Shown here: positions 44,135 through 53,630 of the stretch, in pieces
How positions within the stretch are numbered: the stretch's first letter is position 1
Layout of the letters: each line of letters opens with the position of its first letter
Origin: Earliella scabrosa
Taxonomy: Eukaryota; Basidiomycota; Agaricomycetes; Polyporales; Polyporaceae
Direction of reading: 5' to 3'
Length of the DNA stretch: 64,000 nucleotides
NCBI GenBank assembly: GCA_022605405.1
Contig: JABYQQ010000021.1
Span: 682,001 to 746,000, forward strand
Program-made: the position numbers and the translations under genes
Notes under the pieces: model-generated
Told to the model about the DNA's origin: nothing
The model's database searches: none
Seen by the model: only the letters and a program-made list of their open reading frames with translations

Positions 44135-45028
44135 TCAGCGCAGCTGCGAGCCATACGTCCATGTCGTCCTTAGGCCCGGATGGTCCGGGCCGGGGATTTG
44201 GATCCGGAGGTCAGAGCGCGGTCGCCTCGAGGGACATATATTCCTCTCGACACTCAAGATCTTCCTCGACGGCTCACCTGGAGAGGGGCGGAAGCCGAGC
44301 GAGGCGTATGTGGGTGGGTCTGGAGAAGGAGAGGAAGAATTGGATGGGGTCAAAGCATAGGTCGTCATGCTCGACAATGGGGTTGGCGGACGGATGTGGA
44401 TGACGTCGGAATACGACGGTGATGGGAGCGGTGGGAGCGCTTTCAAGTGCTCCTCGAGGAGGTCAACCGGCGGAGAGAGCGTATAGGGGGTGACAACGGT
44501 CACTTTGCTGTCGTTATGCCCCGACAGCGCTCGTTCAACTGTACGAGGTTCCGTGTGATGAGCGACTCTAGTCATCAAAATGGAGGGCGCGCGAGGAGGC
44601 TTACCATCACAAGACCTGCTCTCGTACAGCACCTGGAGTTGCCTCCGATAATGGCGAATCATTACGAAGACAATGACGAGTAGGATAATCGTCAAGACGA
44701 CGCCAACGCATACGACACCGACGATTATCGAGTTCAACTTCGCTGCGGAGCTATCCGGTCTAGGACGCTCAGGCGCAGACAGAGGCCAATCGTGCACAGG
44801 TGGAGACGTAGGGTATGGAGATGGAGCCTCGCCTGAGAGTATGGGGTAATACGATGGCCAGCTCGTTTCCGACGGATCACGATATCGGTCGGTGGGGATG
44901 ACGGTGACGGTGATCGTGACAGTGGCTTGGCTATCTTGAAGATGCGAATGTCCCCTCCTATCGACAGGTTGCGGCCAGAAAGATAGCGAAGTAGGATATA
45001 CGGAGGGGCGGGGGACGGAAGGAGACAT
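44135..45028 (-). CDS. Single-pass membrane protein with Ser/Thr/Pro-rich ectodomain
   Basis: One uninterrupted ORF of 297 residues from ATG 45028. Residues 1-95 are rich in Ser, Thr and Pro with a TVTITVTVIPTD stretch, typical of O-glycosylated fungal surface regions. Residues about 98-123 are a strong membrane segment (IIVGVVCVGVVLTIILLVIV) followed by a basic stop-transfer IRHYRR. The cytoplasmic tail has LPPLPSPSYSDVIHIRPPTP and a PDPPTYASLGF motif; SYSDV and PPxY-like elements could recruit adaptors or WW/NEDD4-type ligases, which is inference. No cleavable signal peptide is obvious, so type III topology is possible. Function unknown. A frameshifted copy lies 0.9 kb downstream. Agaricomycete genomes commonly hold families of such mid-length one-TM proteins. 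Confidence 0.6.
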   Translation of the reverse strand: MSPSVPRPSVYPTSLSFWPQPVDRRGHSHLQDSQATVTITVTVIPTDRYRDPSETSWPSYYPILSGEAPSPYPTSPPVHDWPLSAPERPRPDSSAAKLNSIIVGVVCVGVVLTIILLVIVFVMIRHYRRQLQVLYESRSCDGKPPRAPSILMTRVAHHTEPRTVERALSGHNDSKVTVVTPYTLSPPVDLLEEHLKALPPLPSPSYSDVIHIRPPTPLSSMTTYALTPSNSSSPSPDPPTYASLGFRPSPGEPSRKILSVERNICPSRRPRSDLRIQIPGPDHPGLRTTWTYGSQLR

Positions 45029-46050
45029 GGTGGTGATGACAGGACGATTGAGGACGGCTCACTCACCTTGTGTAGGATATATATCGTCCTGCGAGGCGGC
45101 CTGGCAACTGTGTGTACCCGTCGAAGATACTACCATTCCAAGCGGGAATCCTAATACAGGTCGGTAAGAGTGACAACTGTAACCGGAACCCTGCTATAGC
45201 GTCGGCGTTTAGGCGCCCTTCCGCGGTGAGACGATAATCATGGACGGAGGACCGGATGTTGCGAGTTGGGGAGCACCGTGGCTCGTGACATCATAGTCTC
45301 CACTTGCTGAACAGATGATTCCACAAGGATAGGACACAATAGAAGAGGAAGCGAGGGAATTACCACCATGGTGAACTTCCATTTACAGGAGTAGTTGGCA
45401 TTTGGCGCTTCGCAACTCGGGTCACCAAGCTCGGCATATATGTTCTGTTAGCATAGGAAGTGGGTCAGTACATTTCCAGATAGTCACGGACCAGGAAGTG
45501 AGAACGGAAGCACAATATTGTCCTAGCTGAAGTCGAAAGCCCCTCATACTTGTCGATGACAGCGTGAGCCCTCAACCACCCCATGCCTGCAGCCAGCCGC
45601 GCGCATTACGCACACCCACATGGAGGTAGATATAGCGCCTCGCTGTACCAGCGGCGATGAAAGTTTCCTCCCAATTTGCTGCCCCGTGTACTCCGATGAC
45701 CCGAGGGTTCAGAGTACTACAGAGGGTACGGCACGTATCCGACTTGAGACACATACCGTACGACCTGTCCATCCCGCAGAAGGAGGAGCCGCGGCACTCG
45801 CAGTCGCAGCTGCAGGCCTAGGCCGTTGATGCGGCAGCGGAAGCGAGCTGCTCCTCCGCGATGCTGAACAGCTTGTTGTGGCTGCAGTCTCCGGAAGGCG
45901 CCGTTGGCTTCCGGGCTTCGAACACGGCATCGAGTGACAAGCGATACGCCTGCGTAAACCACGATGAAGGACGACGCAAGCGAGACCGGCGGATGGCATC
46001 ATGGACGTGGAAGGAGTAGGACGGAGGAGGGACGAGGGCGGCGGACATAC
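45029..46050. other. Intergenic, no intact gene
   Basis: About 1 kb. ORFs at 45572-45962 are short and on overlapping frames; one minus frame (SGDCSHNKLFSIAEEQLASA) looks coding but has no recognisable context beyond the adjacent G-alpha relic. Confidence 0.4.
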
Positions 46051-46287
46051 CTGCTTCGCTCTGGTCGAGGAGGTGATTGAGCATGGACTTGTGCTTGCCC
46101 GCTCCTGCTTGATGCGCTCGTCGATCTTGTTGACCCGCTTTGTCTCCTCCTCCTACCGCAGGTACGCCGTGCGCTCTTCCACTGTCTCTCCAGGCGGCGG
46201 TGCGATGGCCACCGTGAGCGGGTAGTCCGGGTCTAGTGTCGGATGGCGTACATGTCGGGCGCGAGGATGCGGGTCTAGCGCAGGCAT
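46051..46287 (-). pseudogene. First-exon relic of a heterotrimeric G-protein alpha subunit
   Basis: From an ATG at 46287 the minus strand reads LDPDYPLTVAIAPPPGETVE, then VEERTAYLR, an in-frame TAG (46153-46155), EEETKRVNKIDERIKQER, a frameshift, then KHKSMLNHLLDQSEAG and a GTATGT donor at 46050. This is the pattern of basidiomycete G-alpha N-termini (DPL..ALAPPP.ET.EER...R.E.E...V...IDE.IKQE, then KVLLLGQ.ESGKS), including the exon boundary. The P-loop is degraded (LLDQSEAG) and later exons are not recognised. Identification rests on remembered family patterns. Confidence 0.55.
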
Positions 46288-47189
46288 GAGGAGAAGGGGA
46301 GCGGGAGAGAGGGGAAGAAGGCGGAGGCTGGGCGGCGGAGGATGAGTACAAGCGCGCTTCCGTGCGGACTCTTAGGGTTAGGGGTTAGGTCGCACTGATC
46401 ACCCGCACTCGGCCTCGCCCGCTCCCCGGGCCTTTCCGCCTCTGCTCGTATCAGCCTCGTCAATATGTGCGTCTCGTCCTTGCTGTAAGCCCGCGACGGT
46501 CTTCTTGCTTCTCCCGGTGGGTCTGATGTCCTCTCTTCCCAATTCACTCCACCCTTCTCACCGCCGACCGTGGCATCCGAGTCCGTCCCCGCCCACACAG
46601 GCGCGAGGATAAGAACAACCGTAACAAGCGCAAGTGAGTCCGCTCGCCGGACTCGTCCATCCCTGTCAAATTCCTGTGCAGTCTCTCCTGAGTCCTCGTT
46701 CCTCGCTCTCAGTCGACGGTTTCGGAGCTTTGCTTCCAGGCCACTCACTGTCCGAGATCCGGATCTCATCACTCCCCGCTCGCTTGCCGGCGGGCTTGCA
46801 CGACCGTATACATCGCGTCCATTGCACTCAAGTCTTATCGTCGTAGTCTGCTTGAACAGTGAACCGGCTCTCGGTTGAACGATCTTCGTATCATCACGGC
46901 CTCAATTCGGACTCGCACGCTCTGCGCGAGGTGTGGCTGACAACCCTCCTTCCGGTTCTTCTACTAACTGTACTTCAACGCCAACCTCACTGTTGCCAAC
47001 AGATGACGTTTCACGTGTTCACCTGTACCGGGGTACGATGCTCTCATTTGCCCTTTGAGCCGGAGACTCCCCCTTCGGCAGGCAGACAGCACATGATTTC
47101 AAGACCCACCTCAGTCAACCAATCGAGTTCAGGTTGCGCTGCGCATTCAAACTGCTCCGTCTGTCCGAACGCAGTCACGGCACTTGTAT
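46288..47189. other. Repeat-bearing intergenic region
   Basis: Contains the direct-repeat copy at 46530-46915 and the left flank of foldback element 2. The longest ORFs (about 100-165 codons) are unsupported. Confidence 0.4.
46530..46915 (+). repeat. Diverged direct repeat, copy A
   Basis: Matches 49905-50300 in the same orientation with gaps: shared words include CTCGCTCTCAGTCGACG, CCGAGATCCGGATCTCA, and a block ending CATTGCACTCAAGTCT (copy B: CACTGCATTCAAGTCT). Plus-frame translations of both end in PLHSSL(I/M)VV. Nature unknown; either an old transposon fragment or a decayed gene. Confidence 0.55.
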
Positions 47190-47482
47190 CAGTTTACCCA
47201 AATGATTTGAGCGCGTTAGTTACGGTAAAAGACAAATATTTATCTGCCTTAAGGGTCAGATAGCATGCGACGGTGGAATGATCTGGGGAGGATTGGAATG
47301 AAATATTTGACTTTCCCCTGGCTCGAATACAAAAATGCGCAAACAGAGAATTGAACACTCGACCTCAGCATGACACTCATCCGGTATCATAAACCACTGA
47401 GCCACAAGACCATAGGAACTGCAGCGCCCCAGGTAGTATATAGTGCCTTGTGCCCTCCGCCAAATATGTCCTCTTCAGTACT
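47190..47482 (+). repeat. Left arm of foldback element 2
   Basis: Inverted partner of 47804-48097; carries the tRNA-like segment in minus orientation. Confidence 0.85.
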
Positions 47483-47617
47483 ACAACATTGCCTAGTTGA
47501 CCCAAACTCAATATGTCTCCCAAATACATCTCTGAATCTGCTCAGGGACTGCGTTTACATATCAAATCGGGCAGTGGAGTTGCAGGAGTCAGGCTAAAGG
47601 AGGCGAACATTGGGCGC

Positions 47618-47678
47618 TAGAGTGCCTGGATTCGGACTTCACACTTGATGGGCAAGTCCGAATCCAGTAACTCTAGCT
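47618..47678. repeat. Central hairpin of foldback element 2
   Basis: A 24 bp stem with about three mismatches (arms containing CTGGATTCGGACTT and its complement) around a 14 nt loop, in the centre of the element. Confidence 0.7.
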
Positions 47679-47803
47679 TCCGTCACGGCGGATGTACCTC
47701 GCCTGCTGTATAGCGAGTAATATTCTAACTATTGTTGAGCATATATGCTCACCCATCTCTACTACATGTATTGGCAACATACAGACGAGCGCGTTGCCGG
47801 TTG

Positions 47804-48097
47804 CAGTACTGAAGAGGACATATTTGGCGGAGGGCACAAGACACTATATACTACCTGGGGCGCTGCAGTTCCTATGGTCTTGTGGCTCAGTGGTTTATGA
47901 TACCGGATGAGTGTCATGCTGAGGTCGAGTGTTCAATTCTCTGTTTGCGCATTTTTGTATTCGAGCCAGGGGAAAGTCAAATATTTCATTCCAATCCTCC
48001 CCAGATCATTCCACCGTCGCATGCTATCTGACCCTTAAGGCAGATAAATATTTGTCTTTTACCGTAACTAACGCGCTCAAATCATCTGGGAAAACTG
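47804..48097 (-). repeat. Right arm of foldback element 2
   Basis: Inverted partner of 47190-47482; carries the tRNA-like segment in plus orientation. Confidence 0.85.
47876..47950 (+). other. tRNA-derived (SINE-like) segment with A and B boxes
   Basis: TGGCTCAGTGG (47883-47893) fits the tRNA A box and GTTCAATTC (47931-47939) the B box, at tRNA-like spacing. The acceptor strands do not pair and the T stem is broken, so it is not a functional tRNA. Because it lies in an arm, a second copy in opposite orientation sits in the left arm. It may be the head of a Pol III-transcribed SINE captured by the foldback. Confidence 0.5.
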
Positions 48098-48165
48098 AAG
48101 TCACTGGTCACGGTGGCAACGTGGATGGTATACACTGTAAGTATACGCAACCACCAAATCTACCA

Positions 48166-49129
48166 TCACCACGGGACGTGCTCTCCTTTGAAGTTGAAGA
48201 ACTGACCGGACTTTTCGGGCGTGAGCGACGCAACAACCTTCAGTATGCCCTCGACCCCGACCGACACAGGGTGCGCCGCATTGGCTCCTCCCATATCTAG
48301 TAGACCACAGCGACGACATGACGTCAAACTCTGGACTCGACACGGTATCGGACAATCTCGGCGCACGCACCTGTGGATAGCCATCCAGGGCACATCGAGA
48401 TTGTCGTGATATCCGGACGCGTTTTCGCCTGCTTGTACGTCTACCATGCACATTAGCACAACCACACTCCAACAGATGTCACCGCGCGACGTACAAGCAT
48501 GTTCAGCGCGGCCTTGGAGATCGCGTACGACGTCTGGCTCGTGCCAAAGTCTGTGCCGATGCTCCCGAGCGTGCTCGAGATGTTCACGATCGTCTTCTTC
48601 CCTCCCTTCTCGAGCAACGGGAGAAACGCGTGCGAGACATAGGCCGGGCCCGTGACGTTCGTCACAAAGGTCTTCACCAGCGAGTCGACGTTCCCCTCGA
48701 ATGCGCCGTCGTTCTGGACGATCACCTGGAGCGCGGGCGCGAATCTGTTAGTGGTCGAAGGAAAGCGTAATCACTCATGGCGTACCCCTGCGTTGTTCAC
48801 GATGTAGTCGATGCCCGTGTTCCCCAGAATCTTGGTGGCCTCGTCTGCGGATGCGCGTATTGACTCGGTGTTGTCAACGTCGAGCTTCATGACATGGAGC
48901 GTTCCCGCGGCCTCCTTCGCGAGGTCCTGCAGCGCGACTGCCTTGGACGGTGTCCGACATGCCGCGAGCACGGTGTTGGTAGGGGACTGAAGCAGCTGTC
49001 GCGTCATCTCTAGGCCGATACCTCGGCTCGCGCTAAGCATCCGGCGTCGTCATCGTGTCTCCGGACCTCTGAGGTCATAAAGAGTCCTACGCACCCGGTG
49101 ATTAACCACACATACGCTCCGGTAGCCAT
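48166..49129 (-). CDS. Short-chain dehydrogenase/reductase, paralogue 2
   Basis: Model: complement(48166-48296, 48371-48440, 48495-48725, 48786-49032, 49095-49129), 237 residues, with the same five exons and phases as paralogue 1. N-terminus MATGAYVWLITG joins to ASRGIGLEM. NNAG is kept; catalytic Ser, Tyr161 and Lys165 lie in NISSTLGSIGTDFGTSQTSY and AISK; exon 4 gives TYKQAKTRPDITTISMCPGW. It ends QFFNFKGEHVPW. Pairs with paralogue 3 as a recent segmental duplicate, since promoter and 5' flank are also alike. TATAAGTG at about 49227-49234 lies some 100 bp upstream. Its 3' end is about 70 bp from the right end of foldback element 2. Confidence 0.88.
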
Positions 49130-49226
49130 AGTCTGTAGTCGGTAGGATGAAAAGGGGCGAGAAATCTATGTATGTAGAGTTCAGGATGGGATGGGCGAAC
49201 GCTCTGACCGACCTATTCAGCGAGAA

Positions 49227-49234
49227 CACTTATA
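49227..49234 (-). promoter_or_regulatory. TATA box of SDR2
   Basis: TATAAGTG on the minus strand, about 100 bp upstream of the SDR2 ATG, at the same relative position as in the other SDR copies. Confidence 0.55.
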
Positions 49235-49904
49235 GTCGTTGCATGGGAAGGCGATGAGGTAGGGTATTCTCCGCTCGGGCTTATTCAAGGCATGGATTAG
49301 TCACCTTGTGGAGCAGCCATCGTACGGCGGCGGCGATGTGGGTCAGCCAGCACGAAGAAACCTAGGACGCCATCTCATGAGAACTGCCGGCATCCAAGGA
49401 GAGCTTCCGGAATGAAGACGACAGGGCTCTTGTTCTCAGGAGGCGCTCTGTTCTCACAATTCGGAGTCAGGCGCCGCATTGCTGAGTCGGCGAAAGTGAC
49501 GAGATCGCTTACTGTATAGAGTTCGAACATACATAGGGAGTCCGTATCGGAATGACGACGTCTATAGACTTGTCAGCGGTTGTCAACTTGAATGATGTGC
49601 GTTGATCAATAAAAGGCGACATCACTTCGTTCCATCGAGGTCGACGGCATTCTTTCACGGTCCGTATGCATGAGATCGCACGGTACCCCTAACAAGAAAG
49701 TCTTGCGCTCCACGCTCCTGGAGGTCCTCAAACTCGGCAGATTGCTCTACGTACTGGTAGGACAGAGGTAAACTCACAGGTTCCGTGCTAGGCTCATACA
49801 CTGGAGCTTGTGGAGCTATGGTCAGCGCTCCGCGTGAGGCCGCAATGGCTCGCCGTAGTCGGACGGCCATGGGCCAAAGTCATGCGGATGGCCCAAATGC
49901 GTGG

Positions 49905-50300
49905 GCCTCACCGACTTCTCCCTCTTCCCATTTCACTCCGAGAACGCCGGCAACGACACGACCAAGCGCAAGTCAGCTCGAGGCTAGCTGCAGCCGCTTG
50001 CTCCGACGCGGTGGTGGGGTGCGGATTGTTGTACTCCTCCGTCTGGGTACGAGACCACGGCTGCTAGCATCCGGCTTAGATCTCCTCGCTCCTCGGAATC
50101 CTCGCTCTCAGTCGACGACGCCTTGGTTCCAGTCGAATATCCGAGATCCGGATCTCACCACTCGCCCGGTTGCCAAGATCAGTCATACTTATCCTGTTCT
50201 TGGCCTCAATTGCGGGTTGGACCAAGTATGGCGTCGACACGGTCCACGCACAGCGGCAGCCACTGCATTCAAGTCTCATGGTCGTACCGACTCGTACGTC
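49905..50300 (+). repeat. Diverged direct repeat, copy B
   Basis: Counterpart of 46530-46915, same orientation; see copy A. It lies between SDR2 and SDR3. Confidence 0.55.
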
Positions 50301-50440
50301 CTCCTCAGGTCTGCAGCAGCGAACATCACGTCGTTCGTTCGATTCTCCGTCATCCTCGTTCGTACACTCTCAGTTTGTTATTGCGCTAAGCGACGTCCTA
50401 AGTGGGTCGCACACCGTATCCACAACCACCCGGTCTACCA

Positions 50441-51425
50441 TCACCACGGAACGTGCCCTCCTTGGAAGTCCAAGTGCTGGCCCGACTTCTCGGGCGTGAG
50501 CGACGCAACGACCTTCAGGACACCCTCGACGCCGACCGACACGGGGAGCGGCGCATAGGGTCCTCCCAACTCTACAGCGGCGGCATGACATCAAACTCTG
50601 GGCTCGACACGCTATATAGCGGTGTACGTACCTGTTGCCAGCCATCCGGGGCTCATGGAAATTGTCGTAATATCCGGACGCGTTTTCGCCTGCTTGTACG
50701 TCTACCGGGCACATCAGCACAACCACACTTCAGATGTCACCGCGCGCAGCCAGGGGACGTACAAGCATGTTAAGCGCCGCCTTGGAGATCGAGTACGACG
50801 TTTGGCCCGGGCCAAAGTCTGTGCCAATGCTCCCGAGCGTGGTCGAGATGTTCACGATTGTCTTCTTCCCTCCCTTCTCGAGCAGCGGGAGAAACGCGTG
50901 CGAGACGTAGACCGGGCCCGCGACGTTCGTCACAAAGGTCTTCATCAGCACATCGACGTTCCCCTCGAACGCGCCGTCGTTCTGGATGGCCACCTGGGGC
51001 GCGCGCGCGCAAATCTGTGAGTGGGCGAGGGAAAGATAATCACTTATGCATCATGGCGTACCCCTGCGTTGTTCACGATGTAGTCGATGCCCGTGTTTGG
51101 GCCCAAAATCTTGGCTGCCTCGTCCGCGGACGCGCGTATCGACTCGGTGTTGTCAACGTCGAGCTTCATGACATGGAGCGTTCCCGCGGCCTCCTTCGCG
51201 AGGTCCTGCAGCGCGACCGCCTTGGACGGCGTCCGACATGCCGCGAGCACGGTGTTGGTAGGAGACTGAAGGAGCTGTCGCGTCATCTCTAGGCCGATAC
51301 CTCGGCTCGCACTAAGCGTCCGGTGTCGTCAGCTCAGTGGCGCATTTCTCCGGAATCAGACCTGTAGGAGATCATAGGAGTTGTACGTACCCGGTGATCA
51401 GCCACACATACGGTCCAACAGCCAT
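50441..51425 (-). CDS. Short-chain dehydrogenase/reductase, paralogue 3
   Basis: Model: complement(50441-50571, 50632-50701, 50763-50993, 51062-51311, 51391-51425), 238 residues. Very close to paralogue 2 (MAVGPYVWLITG; AACRTPSKAVALQDLAKEAA is identical). Catalytic Ser, Tyr and Lys are kept (GQTSYSISK), so it should be active. Differences: an extra codon before NTGIDYIVNNAG, MSPGWLAT in place of MCPGWL.T, loss of the DMGG start of exon 5 (ELGGPYAPLP), and a changed C-terminus (QHLDFQGGHVPW). The exon-5 changes suggest relaxed constraint or altered substrate. A weaker TATA-like CATAAATGC lies about 90-100 bp upstream (51515-51523). Confidence 0.86.
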
Positions 51426-53630
51426 TATCTGTAGTCAGTAGGGATGGAACGGGGCGAGAAGTCTGAGTATGTAGACGGAATGGGCGAATGCTCTGACCGA
51501 CCTGTTCAGCGGGAGCATTTATGTAGACAGTAGTTGTGTCGCCAGCTTGTTGAAGGCATGGATTGGTCACGTTGTCGAGCGTTGAACAGTCATCGTATGT
51601 TGGTGAGATACAGTCAATTACCGGTCGGGACACCGCTGTTTCTTGGCAGCCCGTGCAACGTTTCTCCTCAGATCTTCTTGAATATGTGCAGACAGAGTAT
51701 ACAGCCACTTTGATGCGTTCCATGGTGTATGGTGATGCCCATCGCGCACCGCTGCGCGTGTGTGGACGGCTTCGCACGCGGCCATGGACGACCTTCGGAC
51801 GTTTAGGGACTAGTACAGAATGGCTCCGCGACTACCCCCCTCCTAAACCACTCCTATCATTCTTGTTGCATCGCGATATAGCCTTACTCACCATACGGTG
51901 CCCCTATGATAGTCATACAGCTGTTTCCATCGCTATCGCTCGCTCGTGGCTTCGCCGCATTTAGTATCTTAGACGCTCGTTTATTATTCGCCTCGATGCT
52001 CACCAGTCCCCCTTCTGTTGCAACCAAAACCTAGCAGTAGGTAGCCGTTGCACATTCATGTATAGATAGCTACCCCGGTATGTGTGCAAGGAGGGTCAGA
52101 CAGCATGGTGCTGCTCTCAAGAATTGAGCGTCTCGAGGACTGGTGTCTAGCAGTCGATGTCAGCTCATGAGGACTGCGGGTACCCAAGCGCGAACTGAGA
52201 AGCGCTCTAGATTTGTTCTCACAACAACTCTGAGTCTGTGCCCTGTTAAGTCACCTGCGTAACGAAGGATGTAGCGGATTGACGACGCAGTGCATGGTTT
52301 TGTCAGCGGATGATATCGATGTCCACTTGAATGATGTGCGTTACATAACGAGGAACAGAACTTGAAGGCGCCATCACTTCGCTCCATCATCAATGCACGA
52401 GACTCGACATGACGTTGAAGACTGGCGAGTCAGCATCCTTCGTCCGCATACATGAGATCGCGCGGTACCCCAGGGAAATCCTGCGCACAGGAGGTCCGAC
52501 CGCGGCTCTACTTCCTGGTAAGACAAATATCGAACTCACCCTTCGTATATTCATACACTGGAGCTCGTGGAGCCATGATCACTGGCGCCGCCATGACTCG
52601 CCGTAGACGGCTATATTGCCGCTATGGGATGAAACGAGCGCCGAACGCAATGCGTAGCAAGTATAATCTCATGACATCGAGGGAGTCACGTACCTTTGTC
52701 AGGAAGTATAATCGTGGTTCCGTTCACCATGGACGGTCTCCTGGCGAGACGGTCGAGGGTGAGTCGTCAGGTCATTTGCGGGAGAAAACGTCGTGCCAAG
52801 AGAGAGATTTTTGGAAAAATGACAGCAGAGGAGAGTTTGTCGCCACGAGAGGAAGAACTTGAGAGGGTACAGCATCCATCCTGTGATACACAGTCGTCCA
52901 ACGTTGCAGCTGGATGGATGCAAGTTGAGATCGAGGAGTAGGCGCTGTCCCTTACGTAATGATGAGGTAAGTCGGCTGGAAATCGCTGAAAATGGATGTG
53001 CTTGTTGGCATTTGAACTTCAACTTCGAATCGATGTCCACACCAACGAGGCGGAGCGGGTTCGAACAAACTACCATGGAGACCTTGTACTCTGTAGACCG
53101 TGGTAAGTGCGTCGGCACATCTCTTATTTCTTCTTCTGCTGACAGCGATAGCGTCTAGTCATCCATGTCTCGACTATGTGACATCAGTCTATAACTACAC
53201 GAGACATTCGCTTTGGTCAGCGGACGATCGCCCAAGACATGTATACGACTCATCATAGGTGGCGTAAGCAAAGCATTGGTGATCTACATTGTGTGCGCGA
53301 GATGATGCTGGGGAGCGTGTGCTCAGCACACACCGTATAACTCATCCCTCGCTCAGAATGATGACTCCAACCCGCAGTGAAAGACCGCGTGAAACCTTCG
53401 AATCACAGCTTTTGCAGCGCATCTCGTGTCGAATGCTGCCGTTTTCACAACTCTTGCAAGATACAAGGTATCCACGGTTGCTACTAGCCACAACGCCAAG
53501 ATCAAGCGCCCAACGAGAAGACATCCCAATTGGGCATTCGTTATAGGGCCATGAAGCGCGCATGAAACAAGGGACTGATATATGCAGCTCTTCTCGACTT
53601 TGCACGAGTTTACCTACCTCGCCCTCTACG
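51426..53630. other. Intergenic, partly duplicated
   Basis: Includes the SDR3 promoter and a diverged copy of the sequence upstream of SDR2. About 590 bp (51540-52130) have no counterpart there. 52620-53630 precedes the third F-box gene; only short ORFs seen. Confidence 0.4.

Larger units (their letters stand above)
47190..48097. mobile_element. Foldback element 2, 908 bp with ~293 bp near-identical inverted arms
   Basis: Left arm 47190-47482 and right arm 47804-48097 are inverted copies. Over the stretch I compared base by base they differ at about one position (AGTGCCTTG against AGTGTCTTG), plus a few changes at the outer ends (CAGTTTACCCAAATG against CAGTTTTCCCAGATG). No target site duplication is evident. 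The 320 bp centre carries a further imperfect hairpin at about 47618-47678. No transposase is encoded. Arm identity implies very recent formation or arm homogenisation. Confidence 0.85.
49130..50440. other. Duplicated intergenic segment
   Basis: 49130-49870 matches, with gaps, the region upstream of SDR3 (51426-52620). 49905-50300 is the second copy of the 46.5 kb repeat. A small minus ORF from 49870 (MAVRLRRAIAASRGALTIAP) has a diverged counterpart near 52600 (LRRVMAAPVIMAPRAPVYE); it may be the first exon of a small unrecognised gene. Confidence 0.45.

Noticed and set aside
47876..47950. Functional tRNA gene in foldback element 2
   Set aside because: A and B boxes are present but acceptor and T stems do not pair.
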